Shown one piece after another: positions 53,551-64,000 of a stretch of 64,000 bases of DNA (position 1 is its first letter; each line of letters begins with the position of its first letter). The DNA comes from Paracoccus sp. M683 (GTDB lineage Bacteria; Pseudomonadota; Alphaproteobacteria; Rhodobacterales; Rhodobacteraceae), in contig NZ_VKDF01000001.1 in the NCBI RefSeq assembly GCF_007096355.1, positions 252,226 to 316,225 of the forward strand, written 5' to 3'. The notes below the pieces were generated by a model. The model was not told the origin of the DNA, searched no databases, and saw nothing but the letters and a program-made list of their open reading frames with translations. The translations under genes were made by a program, and so were the position numbers.

Positions 53551-54231
53551 TCAGGCCATCTCGGCCAGAATTGCCTCGGCGGCGGCGCGCGGGTTCTGCG
53601 CCCGCCAGATCGGCCGCCCGACAACGATATGATCGGCCCCCGCCGCAATCGCGCTGGCCGGGGTTTCCACCCGCTTCTGATCGCCCAGATCGGCACCTGC
53701 GGGGCGCACCCCCGGCGTCACGATCAGCCGCGCATTGGGCAGGGCACGAATGGCCGCCGCCTCGCGCGGGGAACAGATAATGCCATCGGCCCCGGCCTCG
53801 AATGCCCGCGCCGCCCGTTCCACGGTGATCTCGTGAATATCGCCGGGCAGCATCATCCCGGCATCCAGATCCGCCCGGTCCAGTGACGTCAGCACAGTCA
53901 CGCCCAGGATTTTCATATTGCTGCCCGCCGCGCCTTCCTTGGCCGCGCGCACGACATGCGGATCACCATGAACGGTCAGGAAATCCAGATCGAATTGGGC
54001 CAGGCCACGAACCGCCGCCTCGACTGTCGCGCCGATATCGAACAGCTTCATGTCGAGGAAGATGCGCTTGCCGTGTTCTTCCTTCAACTCATTGGCCAGC
54101 GCCAGCCCGCCCCCGGTCAGCATCCCCAGCCCGATCTTGTAGAAGCTGACGGCATCGCCCAGCTTCCCCGCAAGCTCCAGCCCTGCGATGGCATTCGGCA
54201 CGTCCAGCGCCACGATCAGCCGGTCATCCAT
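53551..54231 (-). CDS. pyrF: orotidine 5'-phosphate decarboxylase
   Basis: 226 aa; last step of UMP synthesis. The catalytic Asp-Lys-x-x-Asp array is in FLDMKLFDIGATV; MDDRLIVALDVPNA at the N-terminus and VTPGVRPAG near the C-terminus hold the phosphate site. The ATG of MDDRL with GGGGGCGG just before is preferred to a TTG seven codons upstream. It is divergent from clpB. Confidence 0.94.
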   Translation of the reverse strand: MDDRLIVALDVPNAIAGLELAGKLGDAVSFYKIGLGMLTGGGLALANELKEEHGKRIFLDMKLFDIGATVEAAVRGLAQFDLDFLTVHGDPHVVRAAKEGAAGSNMKILGVTVLTSLDRADLDAGMMLPGDIHEITVERAARAFEAGADGIICSPREAAAIRALPNARLIVTPGVRPAGADLGDQKRVETPASAIAAGADHIVVGRPIWRAQNPRAAAEAILAEMA

Positions 54232-54282
54232 ATCCGCCCCCAATTTTTTCAAACGAACCGCTTATAAGACGGAACAATCTGC

Positions 54283-54311
54283 CTTGAAACCCCGTTCTGT
54301 CAGACCCATTT
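54283..54311 (+). promoter_or_regulatory. clpB: sigma-32 (RpoH) type promoter of clpB
   Basis: -35 CTTGAAA (54283-54289), 15-base spacer, -10 CCCATTT (54305-54311), close to the RpoH consensus CTTGAAA and CCCCATnT. Predicted start near 54318 gives a 5' leader of about 70 bases. Confidence 0.75.
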
Positions 54312-54387
54312 CCGTTACCTGACCCGCCACCGGGCGTGCCTATATGGGCGCCACGACTGCGGGGGCATTTGAAAGGAGCTTCCACTC

Positions 54388-57030
<2,643 letters not shown>

Positions 57031-57040
57031 TACCCCTCAA

Positions 57041-57073
57041 CGCCTGCCGAGCCTTTGCCCGGCAGGCGTTTTT
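57041..57073 (+). terminator. terminator after clpB
   Basis: CGCCTGCCG/CGGCAGGCG, 9-base stem with a 10-base loop and TTTTT. Confidence 0.9.
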
Positions 57074-57547
57074 CTGTCAGCAGGACGGATGATTCCGGCT
57101 GATCTGCGGAATCGAATCGCCGGGCAGGACCCAGGCCGTTGCCCCGCCCTGCCCGCGATGCGGCACCAACCCGACAATTATGCGCCACAGCACGAATTTT
57201 CACCGCAAGGTTGATCGGATTCATCAGCGAACAGGCCTGATTTTCACGGCGGCTCGCAGGCCGGACCACGGTATTTACGATTGCAGGCGACGGCCTGACC
57301 TGCACCGTCAGAAAATAAGCAGAAATCCGCCTTCGAGTCTTTGTATTTCAAATAAGCACATGATTTATTGTATTTTCTTATCAAAAATCGGTCGCCGAAA
57401 AATCGTGGACAGGTTTGACATGCCATCCCATTATTGGCGCAGGTGACAAGCTTATCAGACAGAACATGCAATGCCGGCGCCCCGCCGGCAGCCAAAGAGC
57501 TGTGCCATCATAACTACTTATGGTTGTTACAATAGGGAGTTCTCGAA
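57074..57547. other. AT-rich leader region before the RTX protease
   Basis: No convincing gene. About 57301-57420 is only 35-40 percent G+C by hand count, far below the surroundings. A perfect hairpin TGCCGGCG-CCC-CGCCGGCA lies at 57472-57490 without a T-run, about 60 bases before the protease start. A minus-strand open frame (57244-57495) with many Cys has no ribosome site and looks accidental. I could not place a confident promoter. Confidence 0.5.
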
Positions 57548-60500
57548 ATGCCATCCTCGACGCAGACCACCGATCAATGGTGGGTCAACGACCAGACGCC
57601 CGATAACCCCTATGGCAAAAGCGAGGACTACGACGCCTTCCTCGATTATCTCGGCGCCCTGAACCGCGACCTGACGCCGGCGATCGCGGCAGGGACGCTG
57701 CGGATCAATGTCACCGGGCTGAACGACCATCCCGACTACAAGGCCGCCGCCATCGGCGCCTTGCAGGTCTGGTCGCAGGTCACGCCGCTGACCTTCGAAA
57801 TTGTCGACGATACCGCATTCGACCCCGAAACCGACTGGATGGAGGTCGTCAGCCCCGAGCTGGGCGAGGAAGACGACGGCAGCGCCTATTCCGCCAACCG
57901 CTATGTCAGCGTCGGCCAGCGATTCCACGATACCGAGCCGAACAAGACCGATATTGGCGGCTATGTGTTCGACAGCTTCATTCACGAATTTGGCCATGAA
58001 TTTGGCCTGAACCACCCCGGCCTCTACAATTACAGCGGCCCCGGCGGCGTGCAGATCAACTATCTGAACAATGCGACATGGACCTATGACCGGCAGCAAT
58101 ACAGCGTCATGTCCTATTTCGACGGGATTGATGTCGGCGAGGATACGCGCTGGTCGGCCTCGACCCCGCTGATGGCCGATATCGAGGCGGTGATCCGGCG
58201 GTTCTTCTCGACGGTCGATGAAAACGGCGTGCGGACCTATCAGACGATCAACCTGAATACGGGCGACGACACATATGGGTTCAACAGCACGGTCTATGGC
58301 TATCTGCTGACCTCGTCGGGGATGCAGCATGATATCGGCTTTGTCATCCACGACACCGGCGGCAATGACACGATCGACTTTTCCGGCTCGACCGCAGGCA
58401 CGATCCTTGACTTGCGGGCCGGATATTTCTCCAGCGTGAATGGCCACAGCAACAATGTCGCGATCTTTGCCGGGCACAATGCCGACGGAACGGAATATTA
58501 CATCGAGACCGGGATCGGCAGCAGCCATGACGACATCCTGATCGGCAATGATGGCGACAACGTCCTGGATGGCCGGGCCGGTGGCGACAGGATGGCCGGC
58601 AATGGCGGCGACGATGTCTATTTCGTCGACTCGGCCGATGACGTCGTCCGCGAACTGGCCGGCGGCGGCAATGATACCGTCTATGTCCTGACCGAGGGGC
58701 TGGATGTCGGCAATATCGCGAATGTCGAGAATATCATCTATGTCGACGGCTCGGGCGTGCCACCTGTGGATGGCGGTGGCGGGACCACGCCCGGCGGCAG
58801 CGCCCCGACCGACATCATGGTCGGCACCCGGCGCGCCGATACGCTGGATGGCGGCGCCGGTGGCGACCGGATCTTTGGTCTGGACGGCGATGACCTGATC
58901 ATCGGTGGCCGCGATTCCCTTGCCAGCCGCGACATCAACAACACCATCGACGTCGAGGATCTTGAGGATCAGACCGAAAGCGACGACGGCAATGACGCGC
59001 TGTATGGCGGGCGCGGCAATGACACCATCATGGGCGGCGCCGGCGACGACACGCTGGATGGCGGCGATGGCGATGATGTGCTGCGCGGGCAGGACGGCGT
59101 CGACGTGTTTATCGGCGGCGCGGGCTCTGATACCGTCGATTTCAGCATGGAAAGCCCCTTCCAGCTGATCGTGAACCTGGAACGGAACTTTGCCAATGGC
59201 GGCACCGCCTCGGGCGACACTTTCTACAGCATCGAGAACCTGATCGGGTCCGATGACCGCATCGACCGGTTCATCGGCACGGCGGCGGCGAACCATTTCA
59301 TTGGCCGTGGTGGCGGTGACGTGTTCAACGGGCGCGGCGGCAATGACATCCTGGATGGCGGCAATGACGGCGACATCCTGTATGGCGAAGGCGGCGATGA
59401 CACGATCATCGGCGGTGCCGGTCAGGACTATCTGGATGGTGGCGACGGGACCGACACGGTCGTTTATGCGGGCAGCTCGGCCGGCGTGACCATCGACCTG
59501 GAAAATGGCACCGCCGTTGGCGGCGATGGCGACGGGCCGGCGCAGATCGTCGGCCGTGGCACGGTGATCCGCCATGACATCCTGGCGAATTTCGAAAACG
59601 CCGTGGGGTCGTTCCATGACGACCACCTGATCGGTAACGCCGGGGCAAACGAGCTTTCGGGCGGCTCGGGCGATGACACGCTGACCGGCGGGGCCGGGGC
59701 CGACACGCTGAAAGGCGGGGCCGGCAGCGATACCGCGGATTATGCCAATGCCACCACCGGGGTCCGGCTGGATCTGGCAAAGGGCAGATCGGCCGGCGAC
59801 ACCTATGTCTCGATCGAAAATCTGGCTGGCTCGGGCTTTGATGACAACATCAAGGGCAATGGCGCGGCCAATGTGCTGACCGGACAGGGCGGCGCCGACA
59901 ATCTGAACGGCGGCGGCGGCGATGATACGCTGTTCGGTGATTTCGCCGATCAGGGCGAGGCCGTGCCACGGCCCGGCATGGGCAGCGGCTATGCCACGCT
60001 TGGCGCTGACGCGACGAACAACTCTATCGACGAGGCGTTCGACATCTCGAACAACTTCTCGCTGACCGAGGATCCCAATATCTTCGATTCAACCACCGTT
60101 CTGCACACGACCGTCAATGCCACCGGCAACGGCCAGGGCGGATATTACCGGGTCGAGCTGGCCGCTGGCACCGTCATCACCATCGACATCGACGGCATTG
60201 CCGATCCCAACGTTCATGACAGCTGGGTCAGGCTGCTGGACAGCGAGGGCAATGTCGTCGCCCAGAACGACGATGGCGGCGGCGATCCCGGTTCGACCAA
60301 TGGGCGGGATTCCAGCACGGTCTTTGTGGTTCAGGAAACCGGCACCTACTATATCCTCGAAGGCAGCTGGTCACCGTCAGCGCCGGGCAGCGGTTGGTCC
60401 GAGTCGGTGCCCGCCGGTTCCACCTATACGCTGAATGTCTCGGTCGAGTTCCCGCCCGCACCGGCCCAACCCGGCGAGGCCGGCGCGGATACGCTGCGCG

Positions 60501-60883
60501 GCGGCAATGGCAGCGACCTGTTGGATGGCGGGCTAGGGGCAGACATCCTGATCGGCGGGCCGGGTGAGGATTCCTTCCGCTTCTCGACCGAGCTTGGGGA
60601 TGGCAATATCGACCGGATCCGGGACTTCAATACATCCGACGATCTGATCCTGCTGGACGACGCGATCTTTGCCGAACTGGGCGGCGCCGGCGCCCTGACC
60701 CGCGAGGCGTTCCACAAGAACACCACGGGCCTGGCGCATGATCAGGACGACCGCATCATCTATAACTCGGCCGATGGCACCCTGTCTTACGATGCCGATG
60801 GCTCAGGTGAAATTGATGCCGTCGTGTTCGCGATCGTCGGCAGAAATCTGGATATGACGGCGCAGGACTTCTATATCGTCTGA
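57548..60883 (+). CDS. serralysin-like RTX metalloprotease
   Basis: 1111 aa secreted zinc protease of the M10B type. It has no N-terminal signal; such proteins leave by a type I secretion system through a C-terminal signal (ends AQDFYIV). Zinc motif HEFGHEFGLNHPG at about 145-157 and Met-turn YSVMSYF near 187. RTX nonapeptide blocks (GGxGxDxLx, binding calcium) recur at about 270-380, 418-525, 580-625, 690-800 and 975-1010. Between the last two lies a non-RTX stretch (about 815-965) like a pre-peptidase C-terminal (PPC) domain: YYRVELAAGTVITIDIDG, DSWVRLLDSEGNVV, TYYILEGSW. No secretion genes are adjacent. Confidence 0.92.
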   Translation: MPSSTQTTDQWWVNDQTPDNPYGKSEDYDAFLDYLGALNRDLTPAIAAGTLRINVTGLNDHPDYKAAAIGALQVWSQVTPLTFEIVDDTAFDPETDWMEVVSPELGEEDDGSAYSANRYVSVGQRFHDTEPNKTDIGGYVFDSFIHEFGHEFGLNHPGLYNYSGPGGVQINYLNNATWTYDRQQYSVMSYFDGIDVGEDTRWSASTPLMADIEAVIRRFFSTVDENGVRTYQTINLNTGDDTYGFNSTVYGYLLTSSGMQHDIGFVIHDTGGNDTIDFSGSTAGTILDLRAGYFSSVNGHSNNVAIFAGHNADGTEYYIETGIGSSHDDILIGNDGDNVLDGRAGGDRMAGNGGDDVYFVDSADDVVRELAGGGNDTVYVLTEGLDVGNIANVENIIYVDGSGVPPVDGGGGTTPGGSAPTDIMVGTRRADTLDGGAGGDRIFGLDGDDLIIGGRDSLASRDINNTIDVEDLEDQTESDDGNDALYGGRGNDTIMGGAGDDTLDGGDGDDVLRGQDGVDVFIGGAGSDTVDFSMESPFQLIVNLERNFANGGTASGDTFYSIENLIGSDDRIDRFIGTAAANHFIGRGGGDVFNGRGGNDILDGGNDGDILYGEGGDDTIIGGAGQDYLDGGDGTDTVVYAGSSAGVTIDLENGTAVGGDGDGPAQIVGRGTVIRHDILANFENAVGSFHDDHLIGNAGANELSGGSGDDTLTGGAGADTLKGGAGSDTADYANATTGVRLDLAKGRSAGDTYVSIENLAGSGFDDNIKGNGAANVLTGQGGADNLNGGGGDDTLFGDFADQGEAVPRPGMGSGYATLGADATNNSIDEAFDISNNFSLTEDPNIFDSTTVLHTTVNATGNGQGGYYRVELAAGTVITIDIDGIADPNVHDSWVRLLDSEGNVVAQNDDGGGDPGSTNGRDSSTVFVVQETGTYYILEGSWSPSAPGSGWSESVPAGSTYTLNVSVEFPPAPAQPGEAGADTLRGGNGSDLLDGGLGADILIGGPGEDSFRFSTELGDGNIDRIRDFNTSDDLILLDDAIFAELGGAGALTREAFHKNTTGLAHDQDDRIIYNSADGTLSYDADGSGEIDAVVFAIVGRNLDMTAQDFYIV

Positions 60884-60891
60884 CACTATCG

Positions 60892-60923
60892 GGCGGGGGC
60901 GCGGCCACGCGCCTCCGCCTTTT
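60892..60923 (+). terminator. terminator after RTX protease
   Basis: GGCGGGGGCGCG-GCCA-CGCGCCTCCGCC with one G-T wobble, then TTTT; starts 9 bases after the stop. Confidence 0.8.
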
Positions 60924-60980
60924 CCGCGTGGCCCTGCACCCGGATCGCCGGGAGGCTGCGCAACCGAAAGGGGAAGCGTG

Positions 60981-61394
60981 ATGAAACGTCTGACCGATCG
61001 CCGCGCAATTCTGCTGGCTGCCGGAACCGCTGCTGCGGCAGTTGCCGCCACCGTTGTCGCCGCACAATCACCCGACATCCATGGCACGGTGGTCTTTGCC
61101 GATGGCGCCGACATTCCGAAAGGCGAGATCCAGATCTATGTCGAGGATCCCGCTATCAAGGGCAGCGCCCGTCAGCTTGACGCCACCATGCAAATGAACA
61201 GCGACGGCGGATCAAAGGCCATCGCCTTTACCTTTGCCCCCTCGCCCGACCTGACCGCATCGGCCGCCTCGCCGACCTTGCGGATCGTTGCGCGGCTGGA
61301 ACGCCCCGGCGATGGCTGGCTGCTGGCCCGAGGCAGCGCCCAGCTTGACGCCGGCTCGCCCGTCGAGATCACCCTGAATAGCGTCATGTACTGA
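60981..61394 (+). CDS. exported protein of unknown function, YbaY-like fold
   Basis: 137 aa. N-terminus KRLTDRRAILLAAGTAAAAV has a twin-arginine and hydrophobic stretch, compatible with Tat or Sec export. The mature part (IHGTVVFADGADIPKGEIQIYVEDP, LRIVARLERPGDGWLLARGSA) alternates short strands, like the YbaY lipoprotein domain, but no lipobox Cys is present. The ATG is preferred to the GTG just before it. It follows the protease terminator, so it is probably transcribed separately. Confidence 0.72.
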   Translation: MKRLTDRRAILLAAGTAAAAVAATVVAAQSPDIHGTVVFADGADIPKGEIQIYVEDPAIKGSARQLDATMQMNSDGGSKAIAFTFAPSPDLTASAASPTLRIVARLERPGDGWLLARGSAQLDAGSPVEITLNSVMY

Positions 61395-61414
61395 ACCCGG
61401 ACGGGTCAATCGGA

Positions 61415-61684
61415 TCAAGCCAGCCGATCAAGGTCGCGCTGCAAGCCCAGCGCAGCCTGTCCTGGATCCGGCATCGCCATCAGTGCCTCATATGTCGCCT
61501 CGGCATAATCGCCGGGTGTGACGGCCGATGATGCGAAAGCCAGCGCCGAAACCAGCCTGGCCAGCGCAAAGAAAATCGCCGACCTGCCCTCATCCCCGGA
61601 ATCTTCGGCGTCGAAACAGGCGCGATCCAGGTTTTCGGCCAGCTTGACGAAATCGCGGGCGGGCGGGGCCATGCGTTGCCGCAA
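61415..61684 (-). CDS. hypothetical helical protein, start unclear
   Basis: Not recognised. From the TTG the frame gives 89 aa, helical and acidic (RDFVKLAENLDRACFDAEDSG, IFFALARLVSALAF). The frame stays open back to a stop at 61838-61840, giving 140 codons that read like protein (RIDEDWLRLLADQELATAL) but without ATG, GTG or TTG earlier. A missing start suggests a 5' frameshift or truncation. An ATG at 61847 in another frame gives only 38 codons. Confidence 0.5.
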   Translation of the reverse strand: MRQRMAPPARDFVKLAENLDRACFDAEDSGDEGRSAIFFALARLVSALAFASSAVTPGDYAEATYEALMAMPDPGQAALGLQRDLDRLA

Positions 61685-61920
61685 TGCTGTCGCCAGTTCC
61701 TGATCGGCAAGAAGCCTCAGCCAGTCCTCATCAATCCGATCGGTGCAGATATGAAAGCCGGCGTCTAAGATATCGCCTGGCCAAAGCAGGATCCGTGGCG
61801 CCGCCGAAACGATCCGCCAGGGGCACGCCGAGGGTTTTCAATCTCATGACTGGGGCCTTCTCTGGACCAGCCCATATTGATCGCCCAAGGCCAGAGTTTT
61901 GGCAACCAGCCGGAAGGCTG
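61685..61920. other. region without a confident gene
   Basis: Holds the upstream open part of the 61415 frame on the minus strand, and otherwise nothing I could support. The G+C content falls toward the right end, where the mannosidase promoter begins. Confidence 0.4.
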
Positions 61921-61994
61921 AAGATACAACGTTAAACTTTTTGGATTGACAGACAATGAAAGCGGCATGTATTCAAGGTTTATCGTTGTATCTT
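61921..61994 (+). promoter_or_regulatory. beta-mannosidase promoter flanked by inverted repeat
   Basis: AAGATACAACG (61921-61931) and CGTTGTATCTT (61984-61994) form a perfect 11-base inverted repeat 52 bases apart. Between them is TTGACA (61946-61951), with a weak -10 TATTCA 18 bases later. The arms resemble paired operators of a sugar repressor. Confidence 0.55.
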
Positions 61995-62091
61995 ACTCAA
62001 CACCGCCGAACCCGCATTACGTCCAGCCAAACAGGCATCTGTCTGGCCGCGACGCCGTGATCGGTGCCTGCCAGTCCAAGGGAAGATTGCC

Positions 62092-64000
62092 ATGCAGATT
62101 CAGTCCATCTCGGCCGATCTGGCGCTTGATACCGGATGGCGCCTGTCGCGCATCGGCGGTGACCAGCGGCTGACGATCGACTTTCCCGGCGACGTGCATT
62201 CGGCGCTGCTGTCCGCCGGGCTGATCCCCGACCCCTATTGGCGCGACCGCGAGCCGGAGCTGGACTGGGTCCATGAAAGCGACTGGCTGGCCGAGCGCGA
62301 CTTTGACCTGGCCGGTCCGGTGACGGGGCGGCATGTGCTGGTGCTGGACGGCGTCGATTGTCAGGCGCTGGTCACGCTGAACGGTGCTCAGGTAGGGCAA
62401 TTGGGCAACCGCTTCCTGCGGCATGATCTGGATGTCACCGATGCGCTGGTGCCGGGGCGCAACCGGCTGGCGATCCGGTTTCTGTCGAACTCGGCCGCGG
62501 CGCGGGACAAGGCCGCCGCCTTTCCCTTTCCGGTGCCCCATATCTTCTGGAACAACCGGCTGCCGCATTACAATTTCCTGCGCAAACCACAATGCGATGC
62601 GGGCTGGGACTGGAACATCGCGCTTAGCCCGCTTGGCGTTTATGGCGGTATCCGGCTGCGCCAGGCCGATCCCCTGCGGCTGGATGACGTGATGATCCGC
62701 CAGCATCACGCCAAGGGAAGCGTCCGGGTCGAGGTCGATCTGATCGTCGATGCCGCGCAGCCGCTTGCCACACAGGCAGCGCTGCTGATCGACGCCCAGC
62801 AGGTCACGACCCAGGTGCAGCTGTGGCCGGGCCAAACCCGCGTGACGCTGGCCGCGACCATCGACAATCCGCGCCTGTGGTGGCCAGCCGGCCATGGCGC
62901 GCAGGCGATGTATGACCTGCGGGTGCAGATCGGGGATGAACAGCGCGACCTGCGCATCGGCTTGCGCCAGATCGAACTTCTGACCGATGCCGACGAGATC
63001 GGCCACCGCTTTGCCTTTCGCGTGAACGGGCGCGAGATCTTCATGCGGGGCGCGAACTGGGTCCCGGCGGATGCCCTGCCCGCCCGCGCGACGCCCGCCG
63101 CTGTGGCAGACCTGCTGGACAGCGCCGTCGCGGCGAACATGAACATGCTGCGCATCTGGGGCGGTGGCACCTATCAGCCGGATTGGTTCTACCAGATGTG
63201 CTCGGAACGCGGGCTGCTGATCTGGCAGGATTTCATGTTTGCCTGCAACCTTTACCCCGCCGCCGACAGCAGCTGGCTGGACGAGGTGCGCGCCGAGGCC
63301 TGCCAGCAGATCCGCCGCCTGTCGGCCCATCCCTGCGTGGCGCTGTGGTGCGGTGACAATGAACTGCTCGGCGCGCTGACCTGGTTCGACGAAAGCAAGA
63401 AGGATCGCGACCGTTATCTGGCGATGTATGACCGGCTGAATCACACGCTGGAACAGGCCATGCGGGCCGAGGCACCGGATATCCCCTGGTGGCCATCCAG
63501 CCCCTCGGTCGGGCCGCTGAATTTTGCCGATGGCTGGCATGACGACACCTCGGGCGACATGCATTTCTGGGATGTCTGGCATTCGGCCAGGGATTTCGAA
63601 CAGTATCGCAATGTCCGCCCGCGCTTCTGTTCGGAATTCGGCTTCCAGTCCTTCCCCTCGAACCGGTTGATCGACAGCTTTACCGACCCTTCCGACCGCA
63701 ACGTATCCTCGCGGGTGATGGATGTGCATCAGCGCAATCCCGGCGGCAACAGCCGCATCGTCGAAACGCTGGCACGCTATTTCCGCTTTCCCGACGGGTT
63801 TCAGGACATGGCCTGGCTTAGCCAGATCAGTCAGGCGCTGGCGATGAAAACCGCCATCGAGTTCTGGCGCGCAAACAAGCCGCGCTGCATGGGCACGCTG
63901 TATTGGCAGTTGAACGACACATGGCCGGTGGCCAGCTGGTCCAGCCTTGAATATGGCGGCGGCTGGAAGGCGCTGCATTATGTCACCCGGCGCTTCTATC
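62092..64000 (+). CDS. glycoside hydrolase family 2 beta-mannosidase (3' end cut by window)
   Basis: 636 codons visible of a protein usually about 800-850 aa. It begins [19 protein letters not shown], with a sugar-binding jellyroll ([20 protein letters not shown], a beta-mannosidase trait), then an immunoglobulin domain and a TIM barrel. The proton donor is in [11 protein letters not shown] (about Glu424) and the nucleophile in [11 protein letters not shown] (about Glu515); [10 protein letters not shown] and IWGGGTYQP also match. It releases terminal beta-mannose from oligosaccharides. No signal peptide, so it is cytoplasmic and expects imported sugars. Ribosome site AAGGGAAGA. Confidence 0.93.
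   Translation, partial: MQIQSISADLALDTGWRLSRIGGDQRLTIDFPGDVHSALLSAGLIPDPYWRDREPELDWVHESDWLAERDFDLAGPVTGRHVLVLDGVDCQALVTLNGAQVGQLGNRFLRHDLDVTDALVPGRNRLAIRFLSNSAAARDKAAAFPFPVPHIFWNNRLPHYNFLRKPQCDAGWDWNIALSPLGVYGGIRLRQADPLRLDDVMIRQHHAKGSVRVEVDLIVDAAQPLATQAALLIDAQQVTTQVQLWPGQTRVTLAATIDNPRLWWPAGHGAQAMYDLRVQIGDEQRDLRIGLRQIELLTDADEIGHRFAFRVNGREIFMRGANWVPADALPARATPAAVADLLDSAVAANMNMLRIWGGGTYQPDWFYQMCSERGLLIWQDFMFACNLYPAADSSWLDEVRAEACQQIRRLSAHPCVALWCGDNELLGALTWFDESKKDRDRYLAMYDRLNHTLEQAMRAEAPDIPWWPSSPSVGPLNFADGWHDDTSGDMHFWDVWHSARDFEQYRNVRPRFCSEFGFQSFPSNRLIDSFTDPSDRNVSSRVMDVHQRNPGGNSRIVETLARYFRFPDGFQDMAWLSQISQALAMKTAIEFWRANKPRCMGTLYWQLNDTWPVASWSSLEYGGGWKALHYVTRRFY

Noticed and set aside
57244-57495. 83-codon Cys-rich minus-strand open frame in the AT-rich leader
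   Set aside because: No ribosome site, no signal peptide, and it overlaps a hairpin; the cysteines look like chance.
57528-57533. TACAAT as a -10 box for the RTX protease
   Set aside because: Only 14 bases before the start codon and no fitting -35.
58540-59460. tandem DNA repeats in the RTX gene as a mobile or CRISPR-like array
   Set aside because: The periodicity comes from Gly/Asp-rich calcium-binding nonapeptides, with variable codons.
57527-59626. 699-codon minus-strand open frame opposite the RTX protease
   Set aside because: Its repeats mirror the RTX repeats on the coding strand, so they are not independent evidence.
62017-63978. 653-codon minus-strand open frame opposite the mannosidase
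   Set aside because: The plus strand encodes an evident GH2 enzyme with both catalytic residues.

Overview
The window is about 66 percent G+C (impression, not computed) and tightly packed with genes on both strands. Its gene content and order point to an alphaproteobacterium of the Rhodobacteraceae, most like Paracoccus. The main clues are the petP-petR regulator pair back to back with ilvE, the chain rnd-kdsD-lptC-lptA-lptB-hpf-ptsN without rpoN, and a short intergenic element of a style common in that family. The genus is an inference; no rRNA is present to fix it. I saw no tRNA, rRNA, CRISPR array, transposase or phage gene.

Layout. 1-10.5 kb: a lactamase-fold hydrolase (cut by the window edge), an acyl-CoA dehydrogenase, threonylcarbamoyl-AMP synthase, YqgE, a DsbD-alpha-like periplasmic protein, a two-gene RND efflux system and a family-4-like uracil-DNA glycosylase without iron-sulfur cysteines. 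10.5-15 kb: petR, petP, ilvE, a TetR/SDR divergent pair and a small orphan gene with its own promoter and terminator. 15-20 kb: envelope genes (lptCAB, kdsD), ribosome hibernation factor, PtsN and RNase D. 20-23 kb: a likely sulfide/persulfide unit (DUF2892, persulfide-dioxygenase-like, SulP).

23-40.8 kb is a large catabolic region. A TctD/TctE-type two-component system, whose operon also encodes a periplasmic binding protein, faces a tripartite tricarboxylate transporter (tctCBA) followed by an AtuA-family protein and a DUF4387 protein. An IclR regulator then faces an M81 (MlrC-like) peptidase, a complete peptide-type ABC importer and two M20 hydrolases. The inferred role is capture and breakdown of an organic acid and of unusual peptides or N-acyl amino acids; neither substrate is known. 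This is the best candidate for undescribed biology here.

40.8-54 kb is mostly housekeeping: dinB, a desaturase, ygfZ and an MsbA-like exporter, a class V aminotransferase, an exported MTA/SAH-nucleosidase-like protein, a frameshifted lipoprotein remnant, nitronate monooxygenase, a LysR regulator, peroxiredoxin, a ferredoxin-reductase-like flavoprotein, rsmD, DUF305 and pyrF. 54-64 kb: clpB behind a clear sigma-32-type promoter, a large secreted serralysin-like RTX metalloprotease, two small uncharacterised genes, and a beta-mannosidase cut by the window end whose promoter is flanked by a perfect inverted repeat.
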